NCBI GenBank assembly: GCA_013289665.1
Contig: JABCZN010000015.1
Location: 62,001-126,000, forward strand
DNA length: 64,000 nucleotides
Source of the DNA: Acidobacteriota bacterium
Lineage (GTDB): Bacteria; Acidobacteriota; Terriglobia; Acidiferrales; UBA7541
Direction of reading: 5' to 3'
A program made the translations under genes and the position numbers. Under the pieces are notes generated by a model. That model saw only the letters and a program-made list of their open reading frames with translations. It was not told the DNA's origin and did no database searches. Within the stretch, counting starts at the first letter, position 1, and each line of letters opens with the position of its first letter. Of this stretch, positions 33,251-42,543 are shown one piece after another.

Positions 33251-34225
33251 ATGCGATTTCTCTTCCGGTTGTGTTTTCTATTCTGTTTTTTTGCCGCGGT
33301 TCTGCTGGCCCAGTCGCCGGACGCGCCGCTTCCCTTTCAACTGAAACTTATCGGCCCGAACGTCTGGGCGGCGATTGACGACGCCAAAGGCGATGCGGGC
33401 GCCAACGCGGGGTTCGTGGTTGGCGACGACGGCGTGGCGGTGATTGATACCTTTGAAAATGAAGCCGCGGCGAAGGCGCTAGAGGGACAGATCCACAGCC
33501 TGACGCATCTTCCGATCAAATTCGTGGTCAACACCCATTACCACCTGGATCACGTCGCGGGAAATCGCGTTTTCGCGCAGCAGGGAGCGGTGATCGTAGG
33601 ACACCACAGCGTGCGCGCGTGGATTCACACGGAGAACCTGAAATTTTTCGGAGAGAAAATCAAGCCGGATGAAAAGGCTATGGTTCAGAACCTTTTTGCT
33701 CCCGAAGTCACCTACGACACGGGCGTCACGCTTTTTCTGGGAACGCGCCGGATTGAAGTGACTTACATGCAGGGCCACACGGGCGGCGATTCCGTCGTGT
33801 CGATTCCTGACGCAGGCATCGTGTTTTGCGGGGACCTTTTCTGGCGGCATACACTCCCCAACCTGATTGATGCCACAACTTCAACCTGGATTTCCACGCT
33901 TTCAGGGTTCACGGAAGAAAAAGCGGATACCTTGCCGAACTCCGCCCTGCCGCGCGCGGTGATTTTTGTTCCGGGCCATGGCGATGTGGGGAACGCAGAA
34001 GACGTGCAGGAATTTCAGGCGTATCTTACCTGGCTGCGAGCCGCGGTCAAAAAGGGTGTGGACGCAAACAAAAAGGGCGACGCGCTGGTGGGTGCAGTTT
34101 TGCCGGAGCTCAGGGAGAAATACGGCAGTTGGGACTTTTTCAAGGATTTTTCGCGCTCGAATATTCTGGATACCGGCGCGGAGCTTGAAGGCAGGAAACG
34201 AATTCCAGTCGCTCAGAAAAAGTGA
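33251..34225 (+). CDS. Exported metallo-beta-lactamase-fold hydrolase
   Basis: 324 residues with a signal peptide (MRFLFRLCFLFCFFAAVLLAQ). Metal-binding motif NTHYHLDHVAGN (residues about 94-105), MQGHTGGDSVVS and GIVFCGDLFW give the His/Asp ligands of two zinc sites, and FVPGHGDV supplies the last His. Similar periplasmic proteins occur near quinoprotein or sulfur-metabolism genes, but no such neighbours are here, so the substrate is unknown. Follows hisA after 122 bp and may have its own promoter. The GNAT gene begins six bases after its stop. Confidence 0.9.
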   Translation: MRFLFRLCFLFCFFAAVLLAQSPDAPLPFQLKLIGPNVWAAIDDAKGDAGANAGFVVGDDGVAVIDTFENEAAAKALEGQIHSLTHLPIKFVVNTHYHLDHVAGNRVFAQQGAVIVGHHSVRAWIHTENLKFFGEKIKPDEKAMVQNLFAPEVTYDTGVTLFLGTRRIEVTYMQGHTGGDSVVSIPDAGIVFCGDLFWRHTLPNLIDATTSTWISTLSGFTEEKADTLPNSALPRAVIFVPGHGDVGNAEDVQEFQAYLTWLRAAVKKGVDANKKGDALVGAVLPELREKYGSWDFFKDFSRSNILDTGAELEGRKRIPVAQKK

Positions 34226-34231
34226 GGCATC

Positions 34232-34729
34232 ATGCTGGTCTCTTTCCGTTCCTGCGGCCCCAACGATCACAAGGCCCTGCTGAAACTGGTGATCGCCTAC
34301 AACCGCTTTGAGAAGATTCCGGTTCATCGCAAGCGGCTGAGCCAGGGGCTGGATGTGCTGCTGCGGAATCCGTCGCAGGGGAAAATGTGGCTGATGGAGA
34401 ATCACAAGAAGCCGGTGGGGTATGCGCTGCTGACATATAACTTTGAACTGGAATATGGCGGGGCGGAAGGCGTGCTGCGGGATTTGTTTGTGGAGGAACG
34501 TTTTCGCGGCCAGGGAATCGGGTCGCTGGCCCTTTATGAAATTGAGGATTATTGCCGTGAACGCGGGATGCGGGCGTTTCAGCTGCAGCTCCCTCGCAGG
34601 AACAAGGCGGCCGAGGTTTTCTATCGCAAGGCGGGATTCCGCGAACTGCCGCGGCGGGTGATGTTGATGGAAGTCCGGCCGGAGGAAGTGGTGCAGGCCC
34701 GGCGAGCTAGCGCAAGTAAGCGTCGGTAA
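34232..34729 (+). CDS. GNAT family N-acetyltransferase
   Basis: 165 residues. The acetyl-CoA loop RGQGIGSLALYEIEDYCRERG (RxxGxG/A pattern), the preceding strand GVLRDLFVEERF, and the C-terminal AAEVFYRKAGFRE match GNAT motifs A and B. Substrate unknown; short N-terminal arm CGPNDHKALLKLV. Its 3' end overlaps the convergent glucan phosphorylase gene by 23 bp. Starts six bases after the metallo-hydrolase stop, so the two are likely cotranscribed. Confidence 0.88.
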   Translation: MLVSFRSCGPNDHKALLKLVIAYNRFEKIPVHRKRLSQGLDVLLRNPSQGKMWLMENHKKPVGYALLTYNFELEYGGAEGVLRDLFVEERFRGQGIGSLALYEIEDYCRERGMRAFQLQLPRRNKAAEVFYRKAGFRELPRRVMLMEVRPEEVVQARRASASKRR

Positions 34730-36602
34730 TGTACTGCTGCACCATGCGCTGGGTGTTGAAGAAGGAGCCGTTGATGGCGATGGCGTGGCGCATGATGTCC
34801 AGGTAACGTTCACGACTGCCGTAGAAGAGCGGAAGAATCACGCCCTCGAGTTTCGCGTACAGGCTCTCGGCGTCATAGGCGTTGTCCACGGGAGTTTCCG
34901 GCCCGGGATCGCCAAGGTGGGTCTCACCGATGGACCATCCGGTGACACCCTCGATGTTGCCCTCCACCCACCAGCCGTCGAGAATGCTGAGGCTGGGCAC
35001 GCCGTTGAGGGCAGCTTTCATGCCGCTGGTGCCTGAAGCTTCCAAGGGATATTGCGGCGTGTTCAACCATAAATCTCCCCCCGCGGTCAGCTTCCCGCCA
35101 AGATTCAGGTCGTAGTCGTCCAGAAAAACGATGGTGATGGCTTTCTTGAGCGCTTTCTTGGCTTTGAAGATCTTTTTGATGATCTCTTTGCCACCGCCAT
35201 CGCGGGGGTGCGCTTTGCCGGCATAAACGATCTGAAAGGAGCCGGCGTTTTTTGCGATCTGGCGGAGGCGATCGAGGTCGCTGAGGATCAGGTCGGCGCG
35301 TTTGTACCCGGTGGCACGCCGGGCGAAGCCGATGGTGAAGGCGTCGGGGTCCAGCTTCAGGCCGGTTTTCTTGCGCACCGTCTCGAGCAGGTCGTGCTTG
35401 GCGAGAAGATGCGCGGCCCAGACCTCTTCCGGTGGCAAACCCAGGGCGCCGCGAAGGCTGTAATTATCCTCGCGCCAGGACGGAATCATGCGGTCAAACA
35501 GATCGCGGAACGATGGAGAGGCCCAGGTGGCCGCGTGGACGCCGTTGGTGATGGCTTCGATGGGCACGTTCGGGAACATTTTTCGGGAGACTTCCCCGTG
35601 CAGCTTGGCCACGCCATTCACATAATTGCTCAGGCTGAGCGCGAGGTAGGTCATGTTGACGGAGGCGCCCCGCCGTGCCGCTTCCGCGAGGTCCGGATAA
35701 TTCTGCTCCACCTGCAGAACGCTGCGAACCAGATCGGCCGAGGAAGCGTCTTTGCCGTCGAAGAAGCGGTTCTGGTCGGGAAACAGGCGGGTCATGTACT
35801 CGACGGGAAATTTGTCGTGCCCCGCGGGCACAGGGGTATGGGTGGTGAAAATACACTTGCTGCGCACCTTTTCGATGTCTTCTCCCCTTACGGACTTGCG
35901 GCCTGCCTGGCTTGCCTCTTCCCCCAACAATTCCAGGGTGAGCAGGGCCGCATGGCCTTCGTTCATGTGATAGCGCATCAGGTCGTTGTGTCCGAGGGCG
36001 CGCAACATGCGCACGCCGCCGATTCCTAGCAGCACTTCCTGAGACAGGCGGTAGTAGGGATCGCCGCCATACAACTGCCCAGTCAACTCGCGATCCCGCT
36101 GGTCGTTGGCGGGCAGGTCCGCGTCCAGAAAATAGACCGGCACCTCGTACCCGCGCACTCCCTTGACGGTGTAGCGCCAGGCACGCAATTGGACTTTGCG
36201 CCCTTCGAGGGTAACCGAGACGCGAGGCTCCTCTTCCTCGAGGTGCTTTTCAACCACCCAATCGACGGCTTCTTCGGTCTGCGCGCCTTCTTCAGAGAGC
36301 CGCTGGCGAAAATAGCCTTTCCGATAGAGCAGGGAGACCGCCACCATCGGCAAGCGGATATCCGCGGCTGCGCGGATCGTGTCACCGGCAAGAACTCCCA
36401 GGCCTCCGCTATAGGTGGGGATCTGATTTTCCAGGGCAATTTCCATCGAAAAATAGGCGACAAATCGTTTTGGTGGGTGCGCCGCGTTCGACATCGTTCC
36501 GGGATCTCCATCCGGCGCGTTCAATTGCGCCGCCACATGTTCCGTATTTTCGTCTGTTGGCATATTGTCCGGGAAGCGCTCCTCGCAGGCAAGGAAGGAC
36601 AT
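34707..36602 (-). CDS. glgP: Alpha-glucan phosphorylase (short TIGR02094-type)
   Basis: About 631 residues; releases glucose-1-phosphate from alpha-glucans (glycogen or maltodextrins). Motifs: FVAYFSMEIALENQIPTYSG, GGLGVLAGD, YHMNEGHAALLTLE, ITNGVHAATW, TIGFARRATGYKRADL and the PLP-binding lysine in EASGTSGMKAALNG. This is the shorter phosphorylase class without the animal/plant-type N-terminal regulation. Homology starts around residue 65 of the longest frame (ATG 36674), which overlaps the divergent CoA-transferase start; I use the ATG at 36602, leaving 64 bp for promoters. Other starts at 36563 and 36494 are possible. Confidence 0.9.
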   Translation of the reverse strand: MSFLACEERFPDNMPTDENTEHVAAQLNAPDGDPGTMSNAAHPPKRFVAYFSMEIALENQIPTYSGGLGVLAGDTIRAAADIRLPMVAVSLLYRKGYFRQRLSEEGAQTEEAVDWVVEKHLEEEEPRVSVTLEGRKVQLRAWRYTVKGVRGYEVPVYFLDADLPANDQRDRELTGQLYGGDPYYRLSQEVLLGIGGVRMLRALGHNDLMRYHMNEGHAALLTLELLGEEASQAGRKSVRGEDIEKVRSKCIFTTHTPVPAGHDKFPVEYMTRLFPDQNRFFDGKDASSADLVRSVLQVEQNYPDLAEAARRGASVNMTYLALSLSNYVNGVAKLHGEVSRKMFPNVPIEAITNGVHAATWASPSFRDLFDRMIPSWREDNYSLRGALGLPPEEVWAAHLLAKHDLLETVRKKTGLKLDPDAFTIGFARRATGYKRADLILSDLDRLRQIAKNAGSFQIVYAGKAHPRDGGGKEIIKKIFKAKKALKKAITIVFLDDYDLNLGGKLTAGGDLWLNTPQYPLEASGTSGMKAALNGVPSLSILDGWWVEGNIEGVTGWSIGETHLGDPGPETPVDNAYDAESLYAKLEGVILPLFYGSRERYLDIMRHAIAINGSFFNTQRMVQQYITDAYLR

Positions 36603-36625
36603 CGCGTTGCGTTCCAGGCTGTGGC

Positions 36626-36658
36626 TTGACGGCGAACCCGCGGATTGTCCGCTATAAT
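36626..36658 (+). promoter_or_regulatory. Candidate promoter, near-leaderless CoA-transferase mRNA
   Basis: A perfect TATAAT at 36653-36658 ends only eight bases before the ATG at 36667, so the transcript would have almost no leader. TTGACG at 36626 is a possible -35 box but the 21-bp spacer is long. Confidence 0.4.
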
Positions 36659-36666
36659 TCATTTCC

Positions 36667-37869
36667 ATGAACATGGTCCTCGATGGGATCCGAGTTATCG
36701 AACTCGCGGAAGCCCTTGCCGGTCCCTATTGCGCGATGCTGCTTGGTGACCTGGGCGCCGATGTCATCAAGGTCGAGCGCAATCGGGGTGGCGACCAGTC
36801 GCGCGGCTGGGGGCCTCCGTTCGTCGGCACGGAATCGGCTTATTATCTCGCCACCAATCGCAACAAACGGTCCATCACTCTCGATTATGACCATCCCCTC
36901 GGTGGAGAAATTTTACAGCGTTTGCTCTCCAGCGCCGACGTTTTTATTTGCAATCAACCATCCATGATTTCGCTCGAACGCCGGGGAATTGATCCGGAAA
37001 CGCTGCGGGCCAAATATCCGCGGCTAATCAATTGCAGCATTTCGGGATATGGGTTCACAGGCCCCAAAGCGGAACAACCTGGTTACGATATTCTCGCTCA
37101 GGCCGAGGCAGGGGTGATGAGCTTTACCGGAGAGGCGGGCGGCGGCCCGCTGCGGTTTCCGATCGCTATCGCGGATATGACCACCGGGATGTACTCCGCG
37201 ATGGGTATCCTTGGCGCACTTTTCGCGCGCGAACGCAGCGGGAGGGGCGAGTCCCTCGATATGGCCCTTTTTGATTCGCAACTGACGTGGCTGGCAAACG
37301 TGGGCAGCAGTTATCTGAATGCCGGCGTAACGCCAGATCGTTGGGGAAATGCTCACCCGAATATCGTGCCGTACCAGCTTTTCCGTGGGAGTGACGGGCG
37401 TTATTTTGTCGTCGGAGTGGGTACAGAAGAGCAGTGGCGACGGCTGGTGGAGATTCTTGGAAGCGCGGAAGTTGCGAGCGACGCACGCTTCAACAACAAC
37501 GCGGGTCGCAACGAGAATCGCCAGGAACTGATCCCGATTCTCCAGGGGCAGTTCGGTTCGCTGCCAAGCGAGGAATGGTTGAGGAAACTGAAAGAGGCCG
37601 ATATTCCGGCAGCTCGGATCCAAACGGTGGCTGAAGCCTTGAGTGACACCCAAACGGCGGCACGCGGGCTGGTGGTTGAACTCGAACATCCCACCCTAGA
37701 AACGGCACGGAGCATTGCAAACCCAATCCGGTTGAGCGAGAAACCGATCGTATATCGGTTGCCGCCACCGCTGCTTGGGGAGCACACCAGGAGCATCCTT
37801 CGCGAGTTGGGCTACCCCGAAAGTGAAATTGTGGAAGCGCAGATAGAAGCTTGCCGCGCCGGAGCCTGA
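36667..37869 (+). CDS. CaiB/BaiF family CoA-transferase
   Basis: 400 residues, family III CoA-transferase. Motifs: LDGIRVIELAEALAGPYCAM, LGDLGADVIKVERNRGGDQSR with the catalytic-Asp region later at PIAIADMTTGMYSAMG, GYGFTGPKAEQPGYD and the NAHPNIVPYQLFRGSDG block. It moves CoA between carboxylic acids; partners and substrate are not evident, since no dehydrogenase or hydratase genes flank it. The ATG is preceded closely by a TATAAT box. Confidence 0.92.
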   Translation: MNMVLDGIRVIELAEALAGPYCAMLLGDLGADVIKVERNRGGDQSRGWGPPFVGTESAYYLATNRNKRSITLDYDHPLGGEILQRLLSSADVFICNQPSMISLERRGIDPETLRAKYPRLINCSISGYGFTGPKAEQPGYDILAQAEAGVMSFTGEAGGGPLRFPIAIADMTTGMYSAMGILGALFARERSGRGESLDMALFDSQLTWLANVGSSYLNAGVTPDRWGNAHPNIVPYQLFRGSDGRYFVVGVGTEEQWRRLVEILGSAEVASDARFNNNAGRNENRQELIPILQGQFGSLPSEEWLRKLKEADIPAARIQTVAEALSDTQTAARGLVVELEHPTLETARSIANPIRLSEKPIVYRLPPPLLGEHTRSILRELGYPESEIVEAQIEACRAGA

Positions 37870-37875
37870 TCGCGG

Positions 37876-37932
37876 ACTAGTACTAGTTAATAGAATTTCC
37901 CCTTGACGTCATTACTAATCCAATAAGATACT
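37876..37932 (+). promoter_or_regulatory. Perfect 12-bp palindrome followed by a sigma-70-like promoter
   Basis: ACTAGTACTAGT at 37876-37887 is its own reverse complement. TTGACG follows at 37903 and GATACT at 37927 (18-bp spacer). The arrangement suggests an operator just upstream of the promoter of the next gene. Confidence 0.4.
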
Positions 37933-38008
37933 CTGTCGTCCCCGGCATTGCGTGCACTCCGCCCAAGAGCGCTCGCAGTCACCCAGACGCTCGCATGCGA
38001 GGTGTATC

Positions 38009-38434
38009 TTGCCCAATCACGTCCTGGAATCCGTCCGCACTGAATTCCGAAATTTCAATGTCTGCCCGCACTGTGAATCAAATGGGGAAGAGGGTTTGCT
38101 GTCCCGCATGACCGAAGGGCTGCCGATGATCTCGCGCTCGGACGGCAGGAATTATCATCTGTTGCTTGCCGATCGGCCGCATGCCTACCCGGCGGAACGC
38201 GGCGACGGTCCCACACAAATGGTTTCGGCGTGCTTCTGGTATGTTTATGGCGCCGGTCGGGAAGCAACAAAAACCTCGGTGGTCCTTTTTGAGGACGTCT
38301 TCGGCGGCAGAGCAAATGTTTTCCGGCAGATTGAATTTGTTGCCGACATCCTAGCCGATGAACTGCTGCGCCGGCAGAGCCTCGCCGTCTTCTACAACAT
38401 GCGGGGCAATGGAATTCTGGAATTGGCCTACTAA
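38009..38434 (+). CDS. Uncharacterised protein
   Basis: About 141 residues if the TTG at 38009 (GAGGTG four bases upstream) is the start; the frame extends to an ATG at 37952. Contains a CPHC pair near the N-terminus and then FWYVYGAGREATKTSVVLFEDVFGG and FVADILADELLRRQSLAVFYNMRG, a compact helix-strand pattern. I do not recognise a family. The composition and codon use resemble real genes. It precedes the acyltransferase gene by 148 bp. Confidence 0.55.
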   Translation: MPNHVLESVRTEFRNFNVCPHCESNGEEGLLSRMTEGLPMISRSDGRNYHLLLADRPHAYPAERGDGPTQMVSACFWYVYGAGREATKTSVVLFEDVFGGRANVFRQIEFVADILADELLRRQSLAVFYNMRGNGILELAY

Positions 38435-38582
38435 TTCCCGTTCCCGAAATTTGGCCAGCGGACTTGCCGTTCTAGCCGCGCCTCTTCCCTCCACATTTGA
38501 CCTTTTCCTTCGCAAACGGTAGAAACGTAGGCCGGCCGCTAAACGTCTATCTGGTATCGCGCCGCGCGCGGCGGCACCGCCC

Positions 38583-39659
38583 ATGCGCCAAAAAATTCCC
38601 CAACTCGATGCCGTCCGCGGCATTGCGGTCCTGATCGTCCTCGCGCATAACCTTCACGGGTTCTCTTCCGCGCCAATGTCCCTGGTTACCAGTTATGGCT
38701 GGATGGGGGTGGATCTTTTTTTTGTGCTGTCCGGATTCCTGATCACGGGGATTCTGCTGGATTCGAAATCGTCCGAGCACTACTTCCGGAACTTCTATGC
38801 GCGGCGTTGCCTGCGAATCTGGCCGCTCTATTATTCCGTGCTGATCTTGATGTTTGTGGTTCTCCCGCTGGTGCGCCCGCAAGACACGGTCGAACTATTC
38901 GAGCGGTCTTCTCCGTGGTGGTCGTATCCGCTTTTTCTGCAGAATTTTCTGGTAGCAGCGCCGGCATTGGCCGTCGGGCCGCTCGGAGTGTCGTGGTCGC
39001 TGGCTGTTGAAGAACTCTTCTACCTGGTGTGGCCGTTTTTTGTCAGAATTGTTTCGACGGAGCGGTTGCAGGTGATTGCCTGGGCCGTGCTGCTGGCCTC
39101 GCCATGGCTTCGGCTGTATTTTCTTACCAGGCATTGGATCATCTATTCAAATCCCTTCTGCCGGCTGGACGGAATGATGGCAGGTGCGCTGCTGGCGATC
39201 GCGGTGCGAAAATCCGGGTTTGCGCCGGCACGGGTTCTGAAGGCGGCGTGGATGGTGTTGCTTGTGGCCGTCCCCCTGGCGGTAACGACGGCCGCCTACG
39301 GCGTACTGTGGCTGGCTTTTTCGATGGCGGTTTTGGCTTCGGCTGCGTTTGTGTTTCTGGCATTATTCTCGGCCAGCAGGTGGTTCCGCGGGTTTCTGAC
39401 GAATCGATTCCTCGGGTTCACCGGCACGATCAGCTATGGGCTGTACATGCTGCACAAGATTCCGGACGACGCCTTCAAGCGCTTTCATTGGAAAGAAGCT
39501 CACCCGACGGCGGCGTTCTGGGCAATCGTCGTGGCCTCCTACCTGCTGGCCATCGCTTCGTGGAATATTCTGGAGAAACCGTATCTGCGCCTGAAGAGAT
39601 TCTTTGAGGTCAGGGCGACTGGCGAGCCGGAATCGAGTGTTCCTCGACCGACGGCATAG
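38583..39659 (+). CDS. Membrane acyltransferase 3 (OafA/NodX-like)
   Basis: 358 residues, about ten transmembrane helices. Starts IPQLDAVRGIAVLIVLAHNLHG (catalytic His of the RxxAxxxVxxxH motif, here in AHN), then GVDLFFVLSGFLITGI and FYARRCLRIWPLYY, and SWSLAVEELFYLVWPF. These enzymes acylate lipopolysaccharide, exopolysaccharide or peptidoglycan sugars at the inner membrane. The substrate is not evident from neighbours. The ATG lies soon after an AT-poor stretch without an obvious Shine-Dalgarno. Confidence 0.93.
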   Translation: MRQKIPQLDAVRGIAVLIVLAHNLHGFSSAPMSLVTSYGWMGVDLFFVLSGFLITGILLDSKSSEHYFRNFYARRCLRIWPLYYSVLILMFVVLPLVRPQDTVELFERSSPWWSYPLFLQNFLVAAPALAVGPLGVSWSLAVEELFYLVWPFFVRIVSTERLQVIAWAVLLASPWLRLYFLTRHWIIYSNPFCRLDGMMAGALLAIAVRKSGFAPARVLKAAWMVLLVAVPLAVTTAAYGVLWLAFSMAVLASAAFVFLALFSASRWFRGFLTNRFLGFTGTISYGLYMLHKIPDDAFKRFHWKEAHPTAAFWAIVVASYLLAIASWNILEKPYLRLKRFFEVRATGEPESSVPRPTA

Positions 39660-39699
39660 GATTCCGGGACGACCTGAAGGGCGCTCAAATCTCTTCAGC

Positions 39700-40845
39700 T
39701 CAGTTGTTTCCCACCTCAACCCAGGCGCGCGTTCGGGAACTTTTCTCAATCGCCTCGCAGAGAACCATTTCGTCGTTTCCGGTTTCGAAGGTCGGGAACG
39801 TTCGCGGGGCTTTCAGATCGCCTGCTTCGATGTAGTCGTAAAAATCGCGGAACAGCTGAACGAATGTGTCCGGGTAACCCTCCGCATGGCCGCCCGGATA
39901 TGCGGCGTAGCGGCGCACTTCGGGACTGAGAAGTGCGGGATCCTTCGGGAGTTCTTCGTTGGCGCGATTGCGGCGGCCAATCCACAGCGTGCCCGGCTCT
40001 TCCGAATTCCAGGCCAGCGAGCCTTCGGTGCCGTCAATTTCAAACCACAAACGCGCGCGGCGGCCGGCGCTTACCTGCGAAACGGTCATGACGCCGCTCA
40101 GGTCTCCCTCGAGATGAAACAAGACCGAGGCATAGTCGTCGGTCTCGATCGGCACGGGATCCGCGTTCGCGGGATCGGCTTTCTGGAAAGTTTCGACGCG
40201 GCCGCGCGGTCTCTGGCGGACGGGAATCACCGTTACCAGATCGGCGCACAGCTCGACCACCTTGCGGCCGGTGATCCATGTAACCAGGTCCAGCCAGTGC
40301 GTGCCGATGTCGGAAACGGCGCGGAGCTGACCACCGAGTTTCGGATCGAGCCGCCAGTTCCAGTCACTCGCGTAGAGCAGCCAATCCTGCAAAAAGCTGC
40401 CATGAACCAGTTTGGGCTGGCCGATGGCGCCTCCCGCAACGAGAGCGCGAGCTTCCTGGCAAAGCGGATAGTAACGCAAGTTGTAAGCAACGCCACCAAC
40501 TTTTCCTGTTTCGCGGGCCAGAGCGACGAGCAGTTCCGACTCGGCCGAATCCATTGTCAACGGCTTCTCGCAGAGAACGTGTTTTCCCGCGCGCATCAGG
40601 CGGCTGGCCTGGTCGAAGTGGAGATAGTTTGGGGTGCAGAGGTGAACTACATCAACGGCCGAATCCGCGGCGAGTTCGTCGAGCGAGCGATAGCCGCGTT
40701 CGAGGCTAAGGGCTTTACAGGCCGCGGCCGTAGTCTCGCCGGAACTTCCGAGCGTACCACGAACCGGGATTCCCAAGCGGCGCAGAGATTCGACGTGGGC
40801 CCTGCCGACAAATCCCAGGCCAATCACAGCGGCGGTCAGCTTCAT
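39700..40845 (-). CDS. Gfo/Idh/MocA family oxidoreductase
   Basis: 381 residues from ATG 40845 (GGGAG eight bases upstream). NAD(P)-binding Rossmann start KLTAAVIGLGFVGRAHVESL, then VHLCTPNYLHFDQASRLMRAG, the catalytic-Lys motif GKHVLCEKPLTMD (EKP), and DIGTHWLDLVTWITG with the catalytic His. Such enzymes oxidise or reduce sugars or inositols; it is convergent with the acyltransferase gene, and no sugar-catabolism partners flank it, so the substrate is unknown. Confidence 0.93.
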   Translation of the reverse strand: MKLTAAVIGLGFVGRAHVESLRRLGIPVRGTLGSSGETTAAACKALSLERGYRSLDELAADSAVDVVHLCTPNYLHFDQASRLMRAGKHVLCEKPLTMDSAESELLVALARETGKVGGVAYNLRYYPLCQEARALVAGGAIGQPKLVHGSFLQDWLLYASDWNWRLDPKLGGQLRAVSDIGTHWLDLVTWITGRKVVELCADLVTVIPVRQRPRGRVETFQKADPANADPVPIETDDYASVLFHLEGDLSGVMTVSQVSAGRRARLWFEIDGTEGSLAWNSEEPGTLWIGRRNRANEELPKDPALLSPEVRRYAAYPGGHAEGYPDTFVQLFRDFYDYIEAGDLKAPRTFPTFETGNDEMVLCEAIEKSSRTRAWVEVGNN

Positions 40846-41124
40846 ACGGTTCGCTCCCAAGTTCCGGTCTGTTCACCGCCCGAAAGACAGCGGAGGCTTT
40901 GGGGATTATATGGAACATACCCCGGGGGAGTCGACAGCGTAAGTTCGCTCGGGATAGTTCTGCTTCGGGTGGATGGCGCTCCGTGATACCGGTACGGGAA
41001 ACTGCCCCGGCGTACGCCACACCCCAGATTCGCCGGATGTTCGCACAACGCCCTTTCAATTTTGGCATTCGATTATGATTTTGCGGGCGCGGGGTCCGGG
41101 AGGCTCCCCCAAGCAGCTGAACGT

Positions 41125-41457
41125 TCAACTGCCCGGGTGCCCCTGGATTTCTGAGGCTGCCCTTTTCTCCAGCAGTTGAAGAGCTCGACCGCTCGTGGAC
41201 TCGCATCCGACCGCGTACAGCCCGACCATGAGCGTCTGGCAATAAACGACGATCGCCGCGGTCGAGTGAAACGGCGGGTACCGGGAAGTAATGAGCAGAT
41301 AATCACCCGACCGCCACCTGCGCCTGCTGATCACGCGCGCACCGTGATCGCTGATGTTTTCAATCCAGGCATATTCTGAATCGTCCGGATCGTCTAGAAG
41401 TTCAACTCGCCCCAGTCCCCCGGCGAGAGCCCGCTCTTCTGTGCGTGCACTTCTCAT
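41125..41457 (-). CDS. PilZ-like domain protein
   Basis: 110 residues. The core NISDHGARVISRRRWRSGDYLLITS, followed by STAAIVVYCQTL and GLYAVGCE, fits the PilZ strand order with the NxSxxGxxV motif; the usual RxxxR arginines are less obvious upstream. A c-di-GMP role is therefore only possible. It lies downstream of the degenerate GGDEF gene, same strand, 95 bp away. The 279 bp to the oxidoreductase (40846-41124) hold no gene. Confidence 0.65.
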   Translation of the reverse strand: MRSARTEERALAGGLGRVELLDDPDDSEYAWIENISDHGARVISRRRWRSGDYLLITSRYPPFHSTAAIVVYCQTLMVGLYAVGCESTSGRALQLLEKRAASEIQGHPGS

Positions 41458-41551
41458 GAGTCCTTCAACCTCCTCCTGTCACTGATCGGTTCCCCTGCTT
41501 CTTATTGGTTTGCCCGCTTGCCCGCAAGTCCCGGAGGGAGCGCCAAATCGC

Positions 41552-42523
41552 CTACAGAGCGCCAGCCGAAGACTTGCGCATTTTTCGGGGCCATCGATGC
41601 GCACCGGAAATTCCCGGGACGCGAAATCCGTACCGGGCAAATCCTGGCCGCGATCCGGGAAATATCACGGGGGGATTGCCGCCGTGCGTCGCGCGGCTCG
41701 ATTGCTTCTGGCGGCAGCGAGTCTGATCCGCTTGAGCGAGCAGGCTGTTGAGCCGAGAGGGCATTTCCGCGGCGTAGCGGGCCATGCCGACGCTCAGAGA
41801 GAGCGGGTATTGAGTGTTGTTGGCGGCGAGCTCCGCCATATTGTCCTCTAAGCGCCTGGAAATCGTGCCGGCCGTTTGTCCGTACTCTTCGATCACCAGC
41901 GCCGTGAACTCGTCGCGGCCAAAGCGCCCGGTGATATCGGAATTCCGGAAGGTGTTTCTGAAAATTTCCGCGGTCTTCAAGAGGGCCTGGTCGCCTTCCT
42001 CCTGGCCGAACTGGTCGTTGATGTGCTTCAAATTATCCAGGTGGGCGAAAAACAGGAGCACGTTCTTTTTCATGCCGTGGGCCAGCTTCATGCCTTCGCT
42101 GCCGAGCAGGAGAAAGCCGCGGCGGTTGTACAACCCAGTCAGCCGATCAGAAATCGCCAAGTGCCAAAGTTCCCTTTTCATTTGATTGTGGCGGAGGCCA
42201 GAGCGGAGGATGCGCGCAAGCTTGTTCATATTCAGGCGGAGGCGAGCGTTGCCGTAGTGACTCTGGGGCAGCACCAGTACGGGAATGTTCGAAGCGATTT
42301 CGCGGATCCGCTTCAGATTGGCGGAGAGTTGGGCACCGGAATCACCTGAGCGCAACAGAATGATTGGGGGTTCTTCCTTTACTGTAGAGAGGACTGTCCC
42401 CAGTTTATCCAGTTTGACCAGTTCACAATCGAACGTGCCACCATCGCTAAGCGTCTTCTGCAGGAAACGCGCATTTTTGCAGCCGTCTTCGAGCAGGAAC
42501 AGTTTGAGCGGCTTGGCGTTCAT
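41552..42523 (-). CDS. Response-regulator-like protein with degenerate GGDEF domain
   Basis: 323 residues. N-terminal half (KPLKLFLLEDGCKNARFL, PPIILLRSGDSG, ASNIPVLVLPQ) resembles a receiver fold without a clear phospho-Asp. Residues about 145-275 are a GGDEF domain: DRLTGLYNRRGFLLL, then FFAHLDNLKHINDQFG and GRFGRDEFTALV. The signature is GRDEF rather than GGDEF and the first metal-binding Asp is His (AHLDNLK), so diguanylate cyclase activity is unlikely. The C-terminal 50 residues are basic and low in structure. A c-di-GMP sensor or scaffold role is possible. Confidence 0.8.
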   Translation of the reverse strand: MNAKPLKLFLLEDGCKNARFLQKTLSDGGTFDCELVKLDKLGTVLSTVKEEPPIILLRSGDSGAQLSANLKRIREIASNIPVLVLPQSHYGNARLRLNMNKLARILRSGLRHNQMKRELWHLAISDRLTGLYNRRGFLLLGSEGMKLAHGMKKNVLLFFAHLDNLKHINDQFGQEEGDQALLKTAEIFRNTFRNSDITGRFGRDEFTALVIEEYGQTAGTISRRLEDNMAELAANNTQYPLSLSVGMARYAAEMPSRLNSLLAQADQTRCRQKQSSRATHGGNPPVIFPGSRPGFARYGFRVPGISGAHRWPRKMRKSSAGAL

Positions 42524-42543
42524 GGTCTTCTCCCTTACGGGCG

